From the NCBI GenBank assembly GCA_963971405.1, contig OZ020490.1:27491464-27555463 (forward strand): a stretch of DNA of 64,000 nt, read 5' to 3'. Of this stretch, positions 30,241-42,900 are shown piece by piece. A model generated the notes under the pieces. It had not been told where the DNA came from, made no database searches, and saw only the letters and a list, made by a program, of their open reading frames with translations. Position numbers and translations under genes: made by a program. This DNA is from Psococerastis gibbosa (lineage: Eukaryota; Arthropoda; Insecta; Psocodea; Psocidae). Within the stretch, counting starts at the first letter, position 1. Every line of letters begins with the position of its first letter.

Positions 30241-31260
30241 TTCTGAACGAGATAGTTTTCTCAAATAAAAAACTGAAACAAATTTGAAACATTAATTAAT
30301 GTTACGTTCAATAAATGGAAATGATGTTAACTTGTACATACCCTACCTACACGAGAATTATAAAATATAGGTTATGATAACAATGTATTCAAGTAGAGTA
30401 TAGGTACTTTATGTCCGAGGCTGGCAGACAGCAACCCATTATGGATTCAGCGTTAGACCTAATTAAATGCATTGGTAGAGTTGCCATTGATATAATTATT
30501 GAAACAGTAAAATATGTTAAACCCCATTTCATAATATTATAGGCTAGTTTCAAGTTAAGCAATGTTTAACTGCATAATTATATAAGTACTTCAGGTGGCG
30601 GGTAGAAGTGAAATGTTGAAATGAAATTAGCATAGGCTATGATTTCCCTCATTCATGTTTGCCTTCGCATCAGGCTGATTATGATTATTAAGTTATTGTA
30701 CTGGAATGCATGTTTGCATTAAACAAAACAGTAAGGTATACAGGTTGTGCAATGCGTAGGCTGATTGCTGAAGATATTTCACGCCAATAGATATTTGCAC
30801 TATGTTTACAAATCACTACTACAATAAAAACAATAAATTGGTGAAGTGGTTAGGTTAGGTTTAGAAACTACAGACGATGACGCATTATAGGGCCAATACT
30901 AGTAAAATAAGGTACTTACAAGTATTATCTGGCAACTGAGTTACATTCAATACCATTTTTATTTGCTTCAGCACCAAATTACTTAAAAGAAACATCGTTA
31001 AAAAAAGCCCGCATTGGCAGTACAGCGGGCATTTTATTTTTATGTTTTGTTTACACGTCAAGGTCTCCAGGAATGCTTGAAAACTAGGATTCTATGCTTA
31101 GCTTTTAAAGTGCGCAATAGTCTCCACAAGCTGAACACTAAATTTTAATGTTTCTCTTGTGGAGACTATTTCGTCTGCTAGAGCTCCGCCCCTTCCGCCA
31201 TTTGATAACGGTTAATTTCCAATCTAGGGAATATAGATCGTTTGTCATCCCCTGATCAAT
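30241..31260. other. Intergenic, one 15 bp inverted repeat
   Basis: AT-rich single-copy-looking DNA. The only structure seen is AATAGTCTCCACAAG (about 31107) facing CTTGTGGAGACTATT (about 31155) with a loop of about 30 bases, and a small GC hairpin GCCCGC/GCGGGC near 31009-31033. No gene recognised. Confidence 0.5.
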
Positions 31261-32269
31261 GGTGCATAGACATAGTAAAACCATAGACATAATAAAACTA
31301 TAGACTCATCGTAAACATTCGGGTTGAAGCCGCTTGACTTCGGCTATTTCCGTAGTATAGGACCAGATTGAGCCTTTTGCCATTTGATACCATGTTAACG
31401 TTTTATTTTTTATTTGATTATTTAAAGATTATTTAGAACGGAAAATCATGCCAACTAACCAGCAATATTTTTATGCAGAACTTGGAGTACTTTTAATTTA
31501 AATTTTAAACAATATATATAATAAATGTAAATAATAAATATAATTATATATGAAACAACAAAGAAAACTATAAAGAAAACATATAATAAAACTATTAAAT
31601 TTGAATTTCCCGCCAAAATGCACTTATGAGGGGGCGTGGTCGTGGCTTCAGTCCTCCAGCACAGCCGAAATACGACATGGTGACTCCATAGTTTTATTAG
31701 CTCCATGATAGTTTTATTAGCTCCATGAGTAAAACTATAGACTCATCGTAAACATTCGGGTTGAAGCCGCTTGACTTCGGCTATTTCCGTAGTATAGGAC
31801 CAGATTGAGCCTTTTGCCATTTGATACCATGTTAACATTTTATTTTTTATTTGATTATTTAAAGATTATTTAAAACGGAAAATCATGCCAGTTAACCAAC
31901 AATATTTTTATGCAGAACTTGGAGTACTTTTAATTTACATTTTAAACAATATTTTTAGCAAAGTTTTCCCTACTTTTAGATAAAAATAAATTTTTTTAAT
32001 GCAGATCTTTCAGTACTTTGAATTTCAATTTTAAACAATATATATAATAAATGTAAATAATAAATATAATTATATATGAAACAACAAAGAAAACTATAAA
32101 GAAAACATATAATAAAACTATTAAATTTGAATTTCCCGCCAAAATGCACCTATAAGGGGGCGTGGTCGTGGCTTCAGTCCTCCAGCACAGCCGAAATACG
32201 ACATGGTGGCTCCATAGTTTTATTAACTCCATGGCTATGTGCCGTGGTAGCAATCCATGTATATCAATC

Positions 32270-33935
32270 AATGGGCACTATATACCCGGGTATTGTCATC
32301 CATCAGTGGCAGATGGAAAGGGTATCTAGAAACACTCTACAGCGGGAATATTGATGAGGTCACACTTGAAAACATTAACGAATTAGCAGACAGAGACGGT
32401 GAACTTGGAGACGAAATTCTCCGCTCTGAATTTAACTATGCGAATGACAAACTCAAGACCAGAAAATCGACGGGCACTGATGAAATACCTGCAGAACTAC
32501 TCAAACATTGCGGAGAAGAGAGTAAAGATGCTATGTTCAGAATGATAACAACAGCCTACGAGACAGGGGAAATACCAGATGATTTTAAGATGTGTCTCAT
32601 CGTAACTTTACCCAAAAAACAAGGGGCCACAAAATGTGAAAACTACAGAACTTTAAGTCTGGTATCTCATGCATCTAAAACGAACTTTAACGAACATAGT
32701 CCTGAAAAGAATAGAGCCTACCATAGACAGAATTATAACTGACGACCAGTATGGTTTCAGACGAGGCAGAGGCACCAGAGAAGCCATACTAGCGCTACGC
32801 TTGACACTTGAAAAACGAATAAAGAAAAATAAAACCACATACTTAGCCTTCATAGACCTGGAAAAGGCGTTCGATAAAGTGTCATGGAAAAAATTGTTTG
32901 AAATACTCAAAAAGGCAGGACTGAAATACAAAGATAGACTTATTATAGATAGAATTATTATGGCATTGTATAAAGAAGAGACGGCTGTCATCAGGTGCGG
33001 TAACGCTGAAGAACAAGCAAAAATTAAATCAGGAGTTCGACAAGGATGCTCACTCTCTCCAGTCCTGTTCAACTTGTATATTCAGTTTGCTCTAAATGAA
33101 ATGAGGGAAGCCCTCAGAAACACAAGAGGTGTAAGAATACATGGACAAAAAATAGACATGATAAGATAAGCTGATGATATAGCCTTGATCGGGGAAAGCG
33201 AAGAAGAACTGCTTGAATCTTTGGTTACAATGCAGAATGTTATGAAAGAATACAATATGAAGCTAAACAAGGCAAAGACGAAGACTATGGCGGCCAGCCG
33301 GGAAGAAACCCTAGCCAATGTCGTCCTAGAGGGGGTAACTCTAAAGAACGTCAAGTCCTTCCCATACCTTGGTAGTGCGATTACACAAGATGGAAAATCG
33401 GCACAAGAAATCTCTACCAGAATACATCTTGCAAGAGTGGCATTCAACAAAAAATCCAAAATGTTTGAATCAAATAATATATTGACATGAAAATAAGAAA
33501 ACGAATGCTTAAAACACTGGTATGGAGTATACTGCTGTATGGCTGCGAAACTTGGCGCATACATGAAAGTGACAAAAAGAAACTAGAGGCCTTTGAGATG
33601 TGGTGCTACAGGAGAATGCTGCAAATTTCATGGCGAGACCATATCGCGAATGAGGAGGTGCTTCGTAGGCTAAACGAAAAAAGAACATTAACGATAGCTA
33701 TATCTACGAGGAGGGCCAGATTTATGGGGCACCTTATCAGGCATTAAAGCCTTCTAAACACCATTGTTGAAGGCTCAGTCCAGGGCACAAACCACTGAGG
33801 CAGGCCGAGAAAGGAGCACATGGAGGACGTAATGGCGCACATGGAGTGCGGGACCTACTGGGAAATGAAAAGGATCGCGGAAGACAGGGAGGAGTGGAGA
33901 AGAAGAGTCAAGTTGCTGCAAACCAATCTATAGAT
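32270..33935 (+). pseudogene. RTE-like LINE remnant, reverse transcriptase to C-terminus
   Basis: Frame pieces give RT start (KTRKSTGTDEIPAELLKHCGEE, 32440-32520), LPKKQGATKCENYRTLSLVS, then after a frameshift DDQYGFRRGRGTREAI, AFIDLEKAFDKVSW and GVRQGCSLSPVLFNLYI, the active site ADD with its preceding Tyr codon turned into TAA (33167-33169), and the C-terminal ILLYGCETW..CYRRMLQISWRDHIANEEVLRRL (33530-33700). Stops also at 33488-33490 and 33745-33747. More intact than the remnant at 24432-26120 but inactive. Confidence 0.82.
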
Positions 33936-34247
33936 TGTAACCCCAGAAGATTGTCATCCGCCATTTTTTATCCCATATTTCCTGTATGCTAAGTATTGTA
34001 ATTATTTTTAAGAAAAGTAAAAGATTGAAGAAGTTTAATATTTTTTTTATGAAACACTTCCCTAATTGGTAGAATGTTTTTTATTTAAAAAATAAATAGA
34101 CAACGATAAATTTCTAATAATAAATAGGTAAACGCCCAATGCTTGGCTTATACACCAGACTTATAATGGGTAAAAAATGGCGGATGACAATACCTGTCTA
34201 ATATAGAGCCCTAATGTTTATGCTTATAACCATGGAGCTAAGGGGGG

Positions 34248-34377
34248 TATTCCACATACGTACAACGTCAATGAAAATTATGAAATTGATGGTGGCAGCA
34301 GACATTTTTCCATACTAAAAATTCTGCTGCCACCATCAATTTCATAATTTTCATTGACGTTGTACGTATGTGGAATG
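34248..34377. repeat. Near-perfect 54 bp palindromic hairpin
   Basis: Arm ATTCCACATACGTACAACGT..GATGGTGGCAGCAGA at 34249-34302 is matched base for base by its reverse complement at about 34323-34376, leaving a loop of about 20 bases. No mismatches seen. It lies between short G-runs just inside the right MITE-like copy. It could be a tiny palindromic transposon or a hairpin-RNA locus. Confidence 0.85.
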
Positions 34378-34870
34378 GGGGCCTAATAAAACTCGGCTGT
34401 GCTCGAGGACTGAAGCCACGACCACGCCCCCTCATAGGTGCATTTTGGCGGGAAATTCAAATTTAATAGTTTTATTATATGTTTTCTTTATAGTTTTCTT
34501 TGTTGTTTCATATATAATTATATTTATTATTTACATTTATTATATATATTGTTTAAAATTGAAATTCAAAGTACTGAAAGATCTGCATTAAAAAAATTTA
34601 TTTTTATCTAAAAGTAGGGAAAACTTTGCTAAAAATATTGTTTAAAATGTAAATTAAAAGTACTCCAAGTTCTGCATAAAAATATTGCTGGTTAGCTGGC
34701 ATGATTTTCCGTTCTAAATAATCTTTAAATAATCAAATAAAAAATAAAATGTTAACATGGTATCAAATGGCAAAAGGCTCAATCTGGTCCTATACTACGG
34801 AAATAGCCGAAGTCAAGCGGCTTCAAACCGAATGTTTACGATGAGTCTATAGTTTTACTATGTCTATGCT

Positions 34871-35123
34871 TATAACTTATATAATAAACATAAACATAAA
34901 CTTCGTAAATCTCTTCGTCTTGCGCGTTCCACAAATTTAATATAATAAATATTTGGTAAAATAAGGGGTAATTAAGGAAAAGGAATGTCCGAATTAACAA
35001 TCAATATTGAATACTGGTGCGTAAATTGTGAAAAATAGCTTGCAGTAGTCTGTTTTCTTTTATATAAATTGTTTTTCTTTGAGTTTGAATGTCAATCATT
35101 CCACTGCATGATAAAACATAGCA
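34871..35123 (+). promoter_or_regulatory. Upstream region of the xrcc2 homologue
   Basis: About 250 bases between the MITE-like repeat and the xrcc2 ATG. AT-rich; no TATA box or initiator can be singled out. A promoter is inferred only from position. Confidence 0.3.
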
Positions 35124-37358
35124 ATGGCCGTCCAAGCCGAGTCAGGAGTGCAACTTCTTACCAGATTATTCAGCAGGCCGAGTGTTTGCGGTATTGACGA
35201 CACACTGTTTTATGAGGGCTTGAGCCTGGGAGATGTTGTTCAAATCTCAGGTGATGCATCCGTAGGCAAATCAATGTTGATTTATAAATTAATCACCAAA
35301 TGTATTTTGCCAAAGTCCTGCGGAGAGTTACTTGTAAACGGGTTGGATGCAGGTGCCGTACTGATAGACACAGATCACAATAACACCATGCTAACTATCG
35401 TAGCAATGCTTGAAGATCACGTCAGTAATATAGAAACACTATCAGGTAGGCAAGCATTGTTTGGTATAATCCTGTTAAAATTAAATTAGGCTCTATTCAT
35501 GTGTTGCTCATCATTTTATCATTTGAAGCAAGAAAAAACCGGGTTGTTTCCTTATAATATATAGCCTATTACAATAATTTGGTACATTTGCTAGTAGGCC
35601 CTATCTAGATAGTCTATTATTTCCAGCTAATCGTTTATTGGAAAACAAAAAGGAACCTTTTCTGCAAACTGCAAACCTATTTACTACATATATAGCAACG
35701 TTTATGTTCTATATGGGCAAATTTTGGGCCCTCTGTCCAATCGCACAATTAACCCAATGTAAAGCATTGCCAGGAGTTTATTAACTATGATAATAGGGTA
35801 TTTTTTTCCTGAATGCACTAATTACTACAAGTATTTTATACTATTTCATTTTGGCAGGGAAAAGTGTATCTCCAAATTTAAAGGAAGAAATTGTTAAGTC
35901 TTCTCTAAAACGGTTGATAATCCTGAAAACGTATTCAGTGGACCAACTTCTATTTAACTTTTATTCATTGGACAATCTACTATCCTCAGACAGAAGCATA
36001 TCGCTGGTTGTTGTCGATTCTATCACGTCATATTACTGGCAAGATGCCGTTAAAATGGCTGCTATTAGCAAAATGGACTTGTACCTAAAAAATCTGATCC
36101 AAAAAATTAACGCCCATGTACAAGACTACCAGATTGTGACCATTGTTACAAAGCAAGGTTAGAAAGACATTTCTATTGCATGTTGATTTGATCGATATTT
36201 AAAAATTAATCAGGCAATTTCATGCTAAAATAACGCTTGATACCTGTAGTAAACTTGATAAAATGTACATGTAAAGTTAATTTCATTTCTTTCCTATTAC
36301 GTAAGGGTTTAGCTTCGTGGCGGTCAAAAATTTCGCTTTCGAGATTTCAACGGAATTCCATGTTTTGAGGTAGGCTACCAGCACCCCAAAAAGGTTTTTC
36401 TTTATGAAATGTCTATCTGTGGTACTATCTGTCGCTCGGTCTTTGTGGACTAATTACTCAATGGATTTCACTGAAATCTGGCATATACTAGTAGGCTCAC
36501 AGAAAACCTTACACTGGACGTTTTTTTTATATTTTCTACTAACTCAATTATGGGGGATTTCACCCCGAAAAACAACCAAAAACGGCTAAAAAAATATATT
36601 TCTCATAAATGACTCGAACAATTTCTCGTAAATTCACAGACTATAGTCGTTTTTAATGTTAAACAAATCTACTTAGTCGCATTTTCCTGGACGATAGTTT
36701 GGAAATGACGAAACATTAAAAAATAATAATGATGATAACGAGTTGCAACGGTGCTTAATAGCTTCTGCTGTGATTTGCGTGTTAAACCCAGCCAGGCAAT
36801 ATATCATGTACAGTTGTACACATGTGTCTCTTCTGGACAATTAAATCTTGAAATCTTTCTACCAATCCAATGCCTTAGGATAGCAAAAATTAGTTACCAT
36901 AGATGATGGCAACCACTATCTATTATAATAATTAATAAATAGCGAAACATGTACTTGTATCGGTTAACGTATTTCATGGAACCATGTTTTAAAATTAGCT
37001 ATTTAGGCAGTTCTTTGACTGAGAAGGTATTCCTGTTGAGCCTACATCAATTTTCGACATTTCTGGCGTAGCATTCCACAATGACCATACGATGCACTGA
37101 AAAACTGTTTAGAACGGTGTTTGATAACTGAAAAATATGCGATTTTTCCTGTTGTTTCTTCTAATTTTGATGTATTTTCTAACAGCTTATTTTCAGTCCA
37201 AAAGCCACGATAGAAGCCTCGGACTATATAGGTATAAAATAGAATTGAGAAAGTTTGAAAGTGGTAATATATTTATTGCAACTGTGCAGTCATCTACCGC
37301 GCTAAAACAATTTCGATACTCGATGGCTAAGAATTCACTTGAATGGATTTTGCAATGA
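35124..37358 (+). CDS. xrcc2: XRCC2 homologue, RAD51-paralogue DNA repair protein (3 exons)
   Basis: Model: exons 35124-35445, 35858-36157 and 37186-37358; all introns GT..AG, phases 1 and 1, giving 264 residues against 280 in human XRCC2. Exon 1 has ESG..LL, Walker A GDASVGKS (43-50), and CILPKS..VLIDTD, which is characteristic of XRCC2. Exon 2 has Walker B LVVVD (157-161) followed by SITSYYW. Exon 3 gives a short C-terminus (YRYKIEL..). XRCC2 works in homologous recombination within the BCDX2 complex with RAD51B/C/D in the nucleus. The third exon is the least certain: it is chosen by phase and weak similarity, and the region between QG and YRYK is shorter than in vertebrates. The neighbour downstream is on the same strand. 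Confidence 0.85.
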
Positions 37359-38539
37359 CTGTAAGTACAAGGTAGTAATGTGAAATTATTATTATTGAAT
37401 CGGTTTTCAGACATTTATTGGTATTGTTTCCGAATGAATTTCTAGCCTTTGGCAAACTGGTCGATGTCAACCCATACCAACTACAAGGGCCAGCTGTTTT
37501 ACCATTGACATTGTAACAGGTGTTACCTCGACTTAGCTAATATGACAACGAGTGAGATAATCTTGAGCTCGTGACATTATTTCTAGCTACCCCTCATAAC
37601 ATATACGAGTATGCATGTAGCTAACCGTAGTTTAGAGACAGTTGTAGGGATAGAAACTTACTGGTGTACAACCTCCAATGGCCGAAAATTTCGATTGGTT
37701 TGTATAAAAACGGACCCTATGGTGTCAGGTGGAATGAGTTCCATAACCAATCAGCCAATCAGTGTTATTGTAGTATTATTACCTTTCCCTTCCCTGGTGG
37801 GGAGTCAGACCAATCGCAATAGTACCAACAATTCTTCACGCTTCTTTTGGAAAATACTTATTATGTGATGGCCAAGTCGGGGTTAAAGTTGTCTGTGGAA
37901 CGTTCAGTTTCAGTAAATGCGTATGGAACTGGGGTTCATGGGCGTTTTTTTTTTTTTACAAAATATTTGGGTGTAGCAGCAGATTGGTCGGACTGCAAGT
38001 TGCTGCAAGTCAAGATTAGCAAGGAAGCAGTGTGTTTCCACAAGCTATACCAAGGGCCAACTTAGTCATTATCAATATTTTATTCCCCCAGAATAACAAA
38101 GAAATGTGGTTTGACTCACCCTGCAAATCAAAAAGTAGAGATACATTTCTTCTATGTTACTAAGTCCACAATGATAACTCGATATTTCCTGTAAAATTGG
38201 ACTTGTTGCAGCCCTATAGTTTGTTTGCCAACGCCTGCTTTCAGCATTTTTTGCTTTAAAAAACCCTGTCAGCCTGGCGGCGGGAGTGTGTCTTTTTATT
38301 AACTTAAGGCAGCCCTTTGGGTGGACTTGACACCTCAAGGAGAAGTCAACTTAACTGACAGGCCTGACTATAGTGGATGCCAAACCACGTCTTGGGGAGC
38401 CTAGTAAAGTCACACGATTAATTCGGAAGTGACCAGGACTCGCCACCACTTAGTCTGACTGGTACAGTTTAATTCTCAGCGCGTTATCATTTTACACCAT
38501 TTTCCCCTGCCAACTCTACGCACACTACCAAAGTTGCTA
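37359..38539. other. Spacer between xrcc2 and the MIEN1-like gene
   Basis: About 1.2 kb. CCAAT-like motifs occur near 37745-37815 (GACCAATCGCAA and ACCAATCAGCCAATCAG), which could belong to a promoter for the gene starting at 38540. No open frame with recognisable similarity. Confidence 0.4.
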
Positions 38540-39738
38540 ATGTTTGGAACAGGCTCTGTTCTGGTGGATTCAACTTGGTATGGCCGTTGGCAATAAAAAT
38601 TAGTTTGATAACAGTAGGTACATGTGTCATGTTCCCTTCAAATTCGATGACTTGCCCACCTGATGTGTTTCCCCGGCTTGTGGCGTACTTATTGTATCTT
38701 GCTATTTTTTTTTCAGTAATGTATGTGGTTCGCAGAGTAAATATGAAGAATTAGTTAGCAAAATTAACGTGGCTTATCCTCAGGCTCAGGTTTCCGGCGT
38801 AATTGGGAGGCAAGGTACCGTATGCATAATTATTATATTGATTCATTGCTAACAACTACAGTATGACTGAAGCTTGTGAATTCAATCGAGTTGGTATGAG
38901 CTTGCTAGATGATAGTAACAATTTTGCCATATTGTGTCTTTTTTCCCCTCGCTTTTATCACTAGGTGGGGTCAACGATAGGGTCCACTCGTACAATCCGG
39001 AGGTGTCGGTGGAATTTTGCTAATTTTACTGCTAGCCTGGGCCGTCCTCGTCTTATTTTTCCCTCAGCTTCGATATGTCATATCCGCTTTATCGGGTCTT
39101 TGGGCGTGGCCCCGCCATGACAGTCGTCATTCACGGTCTTTATCGACTAAGCTAGCTTATATTACTTATATTGTGTAATTTATGCCAAGTATTGTTATTT
39201 GTTTAATTATTTAGTATGACTATATTTAATTAATGAGTCCTTGTATCTTGGCAGTTGCCTTGTATCGTACATATTGTCACAGGCTCTGGGAATCCCATCC
39301 CGGATATACTACCGTAGCAAACGATTCAGAATGTCACTGGATCAAGTTTGATTTAAATTCAAACCTAGCTTAGCGGCTGCGGAGATATTAGTATTTGTAT
39401 TATACTGGTCAGCGCGTCACCAAATGGCCAAGTAAGGAAGTAACTAAGTATTTGTATTATATTTTCATTGATTTTAGTGCCTGTGCATCTTTACACTACT
39501 TTTGCAATAGGTAGCTGTTTTTGTTTTAACATTTCCTTTCGATTGTATGCTTTGAACCTTTTTCTTTTCAGGTTCATTTGAAGTGGTCATCAATAATACG
39601 GATGTTTACAGCAAGCTAGCTACCCTGGCTTACCCCGATTTTGACGCTGTTATCTCTGAAATTGGACAAATAGCCGCTGGCCATGCTCCGAGAAAAATTG
39701 AGCGTCAGCAGCCTATAACTAGTTGTAAAGTCATGTGA
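38540..39738 (+). CDS. MIEN1 / selenoprotein W-like (Rdx family) redox-fold protein (3 exons)
   Basis: Model: exons 38540-38577, 38717-38814 and 39572-39738, GT..AG introns, 100 residues. A CxxC pair (C13-N-V-C16) is assembled across the first splice site at the usual place of the Rdx family, followed by the thioredoxin-like fold pattern (KYEELVSKIN..YP, then GSFEVVINN..VYSKL). The C-terminus CKVM (97-100) is a CAAX-like prenylation motif, as in vertebrate MIEN1 (CVIL). There is no TGA or Sec, so this is a Cys form. MIEN1 is a membrane-anchored protein of uncertain biochemistry; redox activity is a family inference. Intron 2 carries an inverted RTE 3' fragment. First exon choice rests on phase and motif. 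Confidence 0.8.
38940..39145 (-). repeat. RTE 3'-end fragment in intron 2 of the MIEN1-like gene
   Basis: GCCTGGGCCGTCCTCGTCTT, GCTTTTATC near 38953, and the run to about 39125 are the reverse complement of the RTE-like tail at 25900-26120 (ACGAGGACGGCCCAGGC, GATAAAAGCGAGG). Short and non-coding. Confidence 0.65.
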
Positions 39739-39920
39739 CTCACTTGTCAATGGCTTAGAAATTGTAACAAAGCGAGCCAACAATATAGCCCTAAATAGTT
39801 GCGCAATCGTACACTAGATAAGTTCAAAATTTGTCAGATCAACAAGCTGTGAAACCATGTCACTCAGCGATTGCTCCTCGTAACTCTCAAACCGTGGCTT
39901 TAACTGCATCTGCGGGCACA

Positions 39921-42900
39921 ATGATTCGGCTCCGATTGTCTGGAAAGGTGTTGCTTCTGCTGTTAATCGTACCTTGCTTGGTGCTTCTGTATGGATTTTG
40001 TTCTTCCTTTCGGAAAGAACCTGCTCATTCCGTTCCAGTGACGACGCCTCTCACGCTGGGTTTGGGTGTTTTTCGACGGCAGGAGGGCAAATTAGAAGAC
40101 GTGAGTAACTACGTGCATTGAGATTTTTAGTAAAGTCGTACGTATACGATTTGAGTCGACTTTGCCTGGCGATAGAAACGTTTGACGTCCGACGACTTGG
40201 GAACTAGTTTGATCGGGGCTAATAGACTGTGATTGAAAGGAACTTGGCTAAGAAGCAGACGTTTTGTCCACAACACTAGGCTGTGGCTGTGGCTGGGTGG
40301 GCTCGTGTCACCTGCTTATTTAATCAGTTTTTGGAAAGTAGTAGGCTATATTGACCACCTACCCAAGCATTAACATAAATAGCAAAGAGATGACGAAATG
40401 TCAGTCATAAATTAATATTTTACTGATTTGTTAGCTACAAAACCAATAGACCATTGAACCGATTTTCTTGCAGGTGCTTAGTGACACTTCGATAAAGGAG
40501 CGTCGCAGGAGCGTGGTGCAGCCGAGGCGCGAGGTATAGTGTGTATTATAAAAATTAATTGGGGAGGTATGAAGACTAAGAATCGCATGCTATAAATACT
40601 GAATGCAGAAGGGTTTTCTACTCTAAATGCTGCAATATATCGGATTTGGAACTTGTGATAATGAACCAAAGCGGCTTCCAAGATAAGTGGATCTGTGATG
40701 ACTGCAAAAGATCAGTGAATCAGGAGAGGGCTTCAAATGAATCTGACTTTATGGTTTACTTTCGTTTAATCTTAAATGAGCTGAAGGAGACACGGAGGGA
40801 CCTGTCTAAGTCTATTGGAGTATGTCATGAGAAATTAGATTAGCAGAAGAAATAGTTTGAGGAACAGAACTGTCAACTAATCAAGTATATGGCAGTTTGT
40901 GACCGATTATCAGGAAAAGTTACCGTACGTCCCTGGAAAAGGAAAACGAGTTAAAAATGAGGGTCAACAGGCGAGAATGAACAGTGTTGAGATTCATGGC
41001 GTTCCGTTAATGAATAATCAGAATAATGAAAGGAAGGAGAACACAATTGACATTGTCTATAAGGTGGATTATTGTATATATGGGGGGGGGGGGGGGTGTT
41101 CACTAATGAAACCACTATATTTTATTTAAAAAAGAAATGCGCGCCTAAATTGTAAAAATTATTCGTTAATATCTGATAATTATTAAATAATATGCAAACC
41201 AAATATCGTTAACACTCCCCACGATATAGGCACTTGCCTCAGTTGCCTATAGTGGAGTGCCGTAAGCTTTATACCTCGGAATCCAGGGACAGTCCATGAA
41301 TATTTATAAAAAAATTTAACTACAGGGTGTGGCAGCATAACTTCCTCTTTTTGTAATGCGCGCCATTCTGTCGGTGGATGTCGTAGCAAAGTGTTCGAGA
41401 GGTGGGACTATACACTTTTGTCTTAGGCATACATAGTTCAAAGATTCATAGATCAAAACATTTTGATCACGTCCCCCATTCTCGATACATTGAGTGTTAG
41501 TGGAGTGCCGTAAGTCAAAAAAAGGAAAAGCCTCGGAATTCAGGGCCAGTCAATGAATATTTGTAAAAACTTTGAAAATGTTTTAATAAAATATAGCAAA
41601 ATGTTAAAAAAATTTTTTTGCCCCTTCTCAATTTTTAACTACAGGGTGCGGCAAAACAACTTCCTGTTTTTTAATGTTCGCCATTCGGTCGGTTTTTGTC
41701 GTAACGGAGTGTTAGTGGTCTCGTTCGAGAGGCCATAGTTTTGAAGATCAAAACATTAAGATCACGTCTTCCAATCTCGATACAATGAGTATTGGTGGAG
41801 GGCCATGAGTAAAAAAGTGGTAACCCTGTAGTTTAAAATTGAGAGGGGGCAAAATATTATTTTTAACATTTTTATATGTACTATTAAAAACAAATTTTCG
41901 AAGTTTTTATAAATATACATTGACTGGCCCTGAATTCCGAGACTTTTCCATTTTTTTGGCTTACGGCAATCCACTAATACTCAATGTATCGAGAATGGGG
42001 GACGTGATCAAAATGTTTTGATCTTCGGAACTATGTACGCCTAACACAAAAGTGTATAGTCCCCCCTCTCGAACGAGACCACTAACACTCCGCTACGACA
42101 TCAACCGATCGAGTGGCGCGCATCATAAAAAGAGGAAGTTATGCTGCCACACTAGTTAAAAATTGAGAGCGGGCAAAATTTTTTTTTAACATTTTTCTAT
42201 ATACCACTGCCATTTTTTTGTCTAATTGCACTCTCTAATTGGTAAATTGGTAATAAAGGAATTAAAATTGTAAGTTACTCAATATTCTGTATTGGACTTT
42301 TAGGCGGCAATTTCACCGGCGAACTTATTAATGATGTCTGCTACCATATTATAACTTAATTTATAATAGATAAGTTAAGTATCTACATAATAGTCTCCTT
42401 AAAACAAAACAAACAAAAAATCTAAAATCACATGTAGTATGAATTAACAAAAATAATAAATGTGGCTGTCATATTGGCATGAAGTGTACGCCGATGGCAG
42501 CGGTACGCCTCTGGATGGCTTGACCTACTTTGGGGCTGGTGTGTTGAACCTGCTGACGACCGCTGACAATGAGTACCTAGTGTGTGTAAGCATTGTACAG
42601 CGGACGTCCAAGGAGGGAGGCACGAGCCAGGCCCGGGGTCGCCCAAGATGTCCAGGGGTGGACTTGAAGGCCTGTGATTCCCATCAATACATCTGAGATC
42701 AACCAATCCGGCCTTCTCTTGTTTAGGGTAAGTTCCTTTCTAGATGTTATATGGTACCTCAGATTCACCCTGACCTCTGAATCTGAGGGATCATACGACA
42801 CACAAATGAAGTAAATTCGCCGGTGGAATTGCCGCCTTAGGTCTGTTTGCAAAGAAATGATTATTTAATTATTTATTATAATCATAATACCGGAATACAG

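Larger units (their letters stand above)
31262..34870. mobile_element. Composite: RTE-like remnant between copies of a 470 bp MITE-like repeat
   Basis: The repeat begins CATAGACATAGTAAAACTATAG-like and ends CCATAGTTTTATTAGCTCCATG-like; those ends are imperfect inverted repeats. Direct copies lie at about 31262-31710 and 31728-32232, and an inverted copy at about 34378-34870. All share TTGAAGCCGCTTGACTTCGG, TATAATAAATGTAAATAATA and GGGGGCGTGGTCGTGGCTTC. One copy has a roughly 70 bp internal extra piece (31950-32020). A fragment of both ends only lies at 46135-46195. No transposase is visible. Confidence 0.72.

Noticed and set aside
30850-30866. GGTTAGGTTAGG near 30850 as an interstitial telomeric repeat
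   Set aside because: Only two units, in the other orientation, and expected by chance in AT-rich DNA.
31005-31045. GC hairpin followed by a T-rich stretch, like a bacterial terminator
   Set aside because: The context is a nuclear genome with introns; rho-independent termination is not relevant.
36390-36590. 61-codon frame in intron 2 of xrcc2 as an extra exon
   Set aside because: Hydrophobic low-complexity reading, no similarity to XRCC2, and the flanking splice sites do not fit the phase.
42428-42852. Frames of about 78-92 codons inside the TIR element of rxylt1 intron 2
   Set aside because: Opposite-strand overlapping frames with no transposase motif; GC-rich repeat content explains them.
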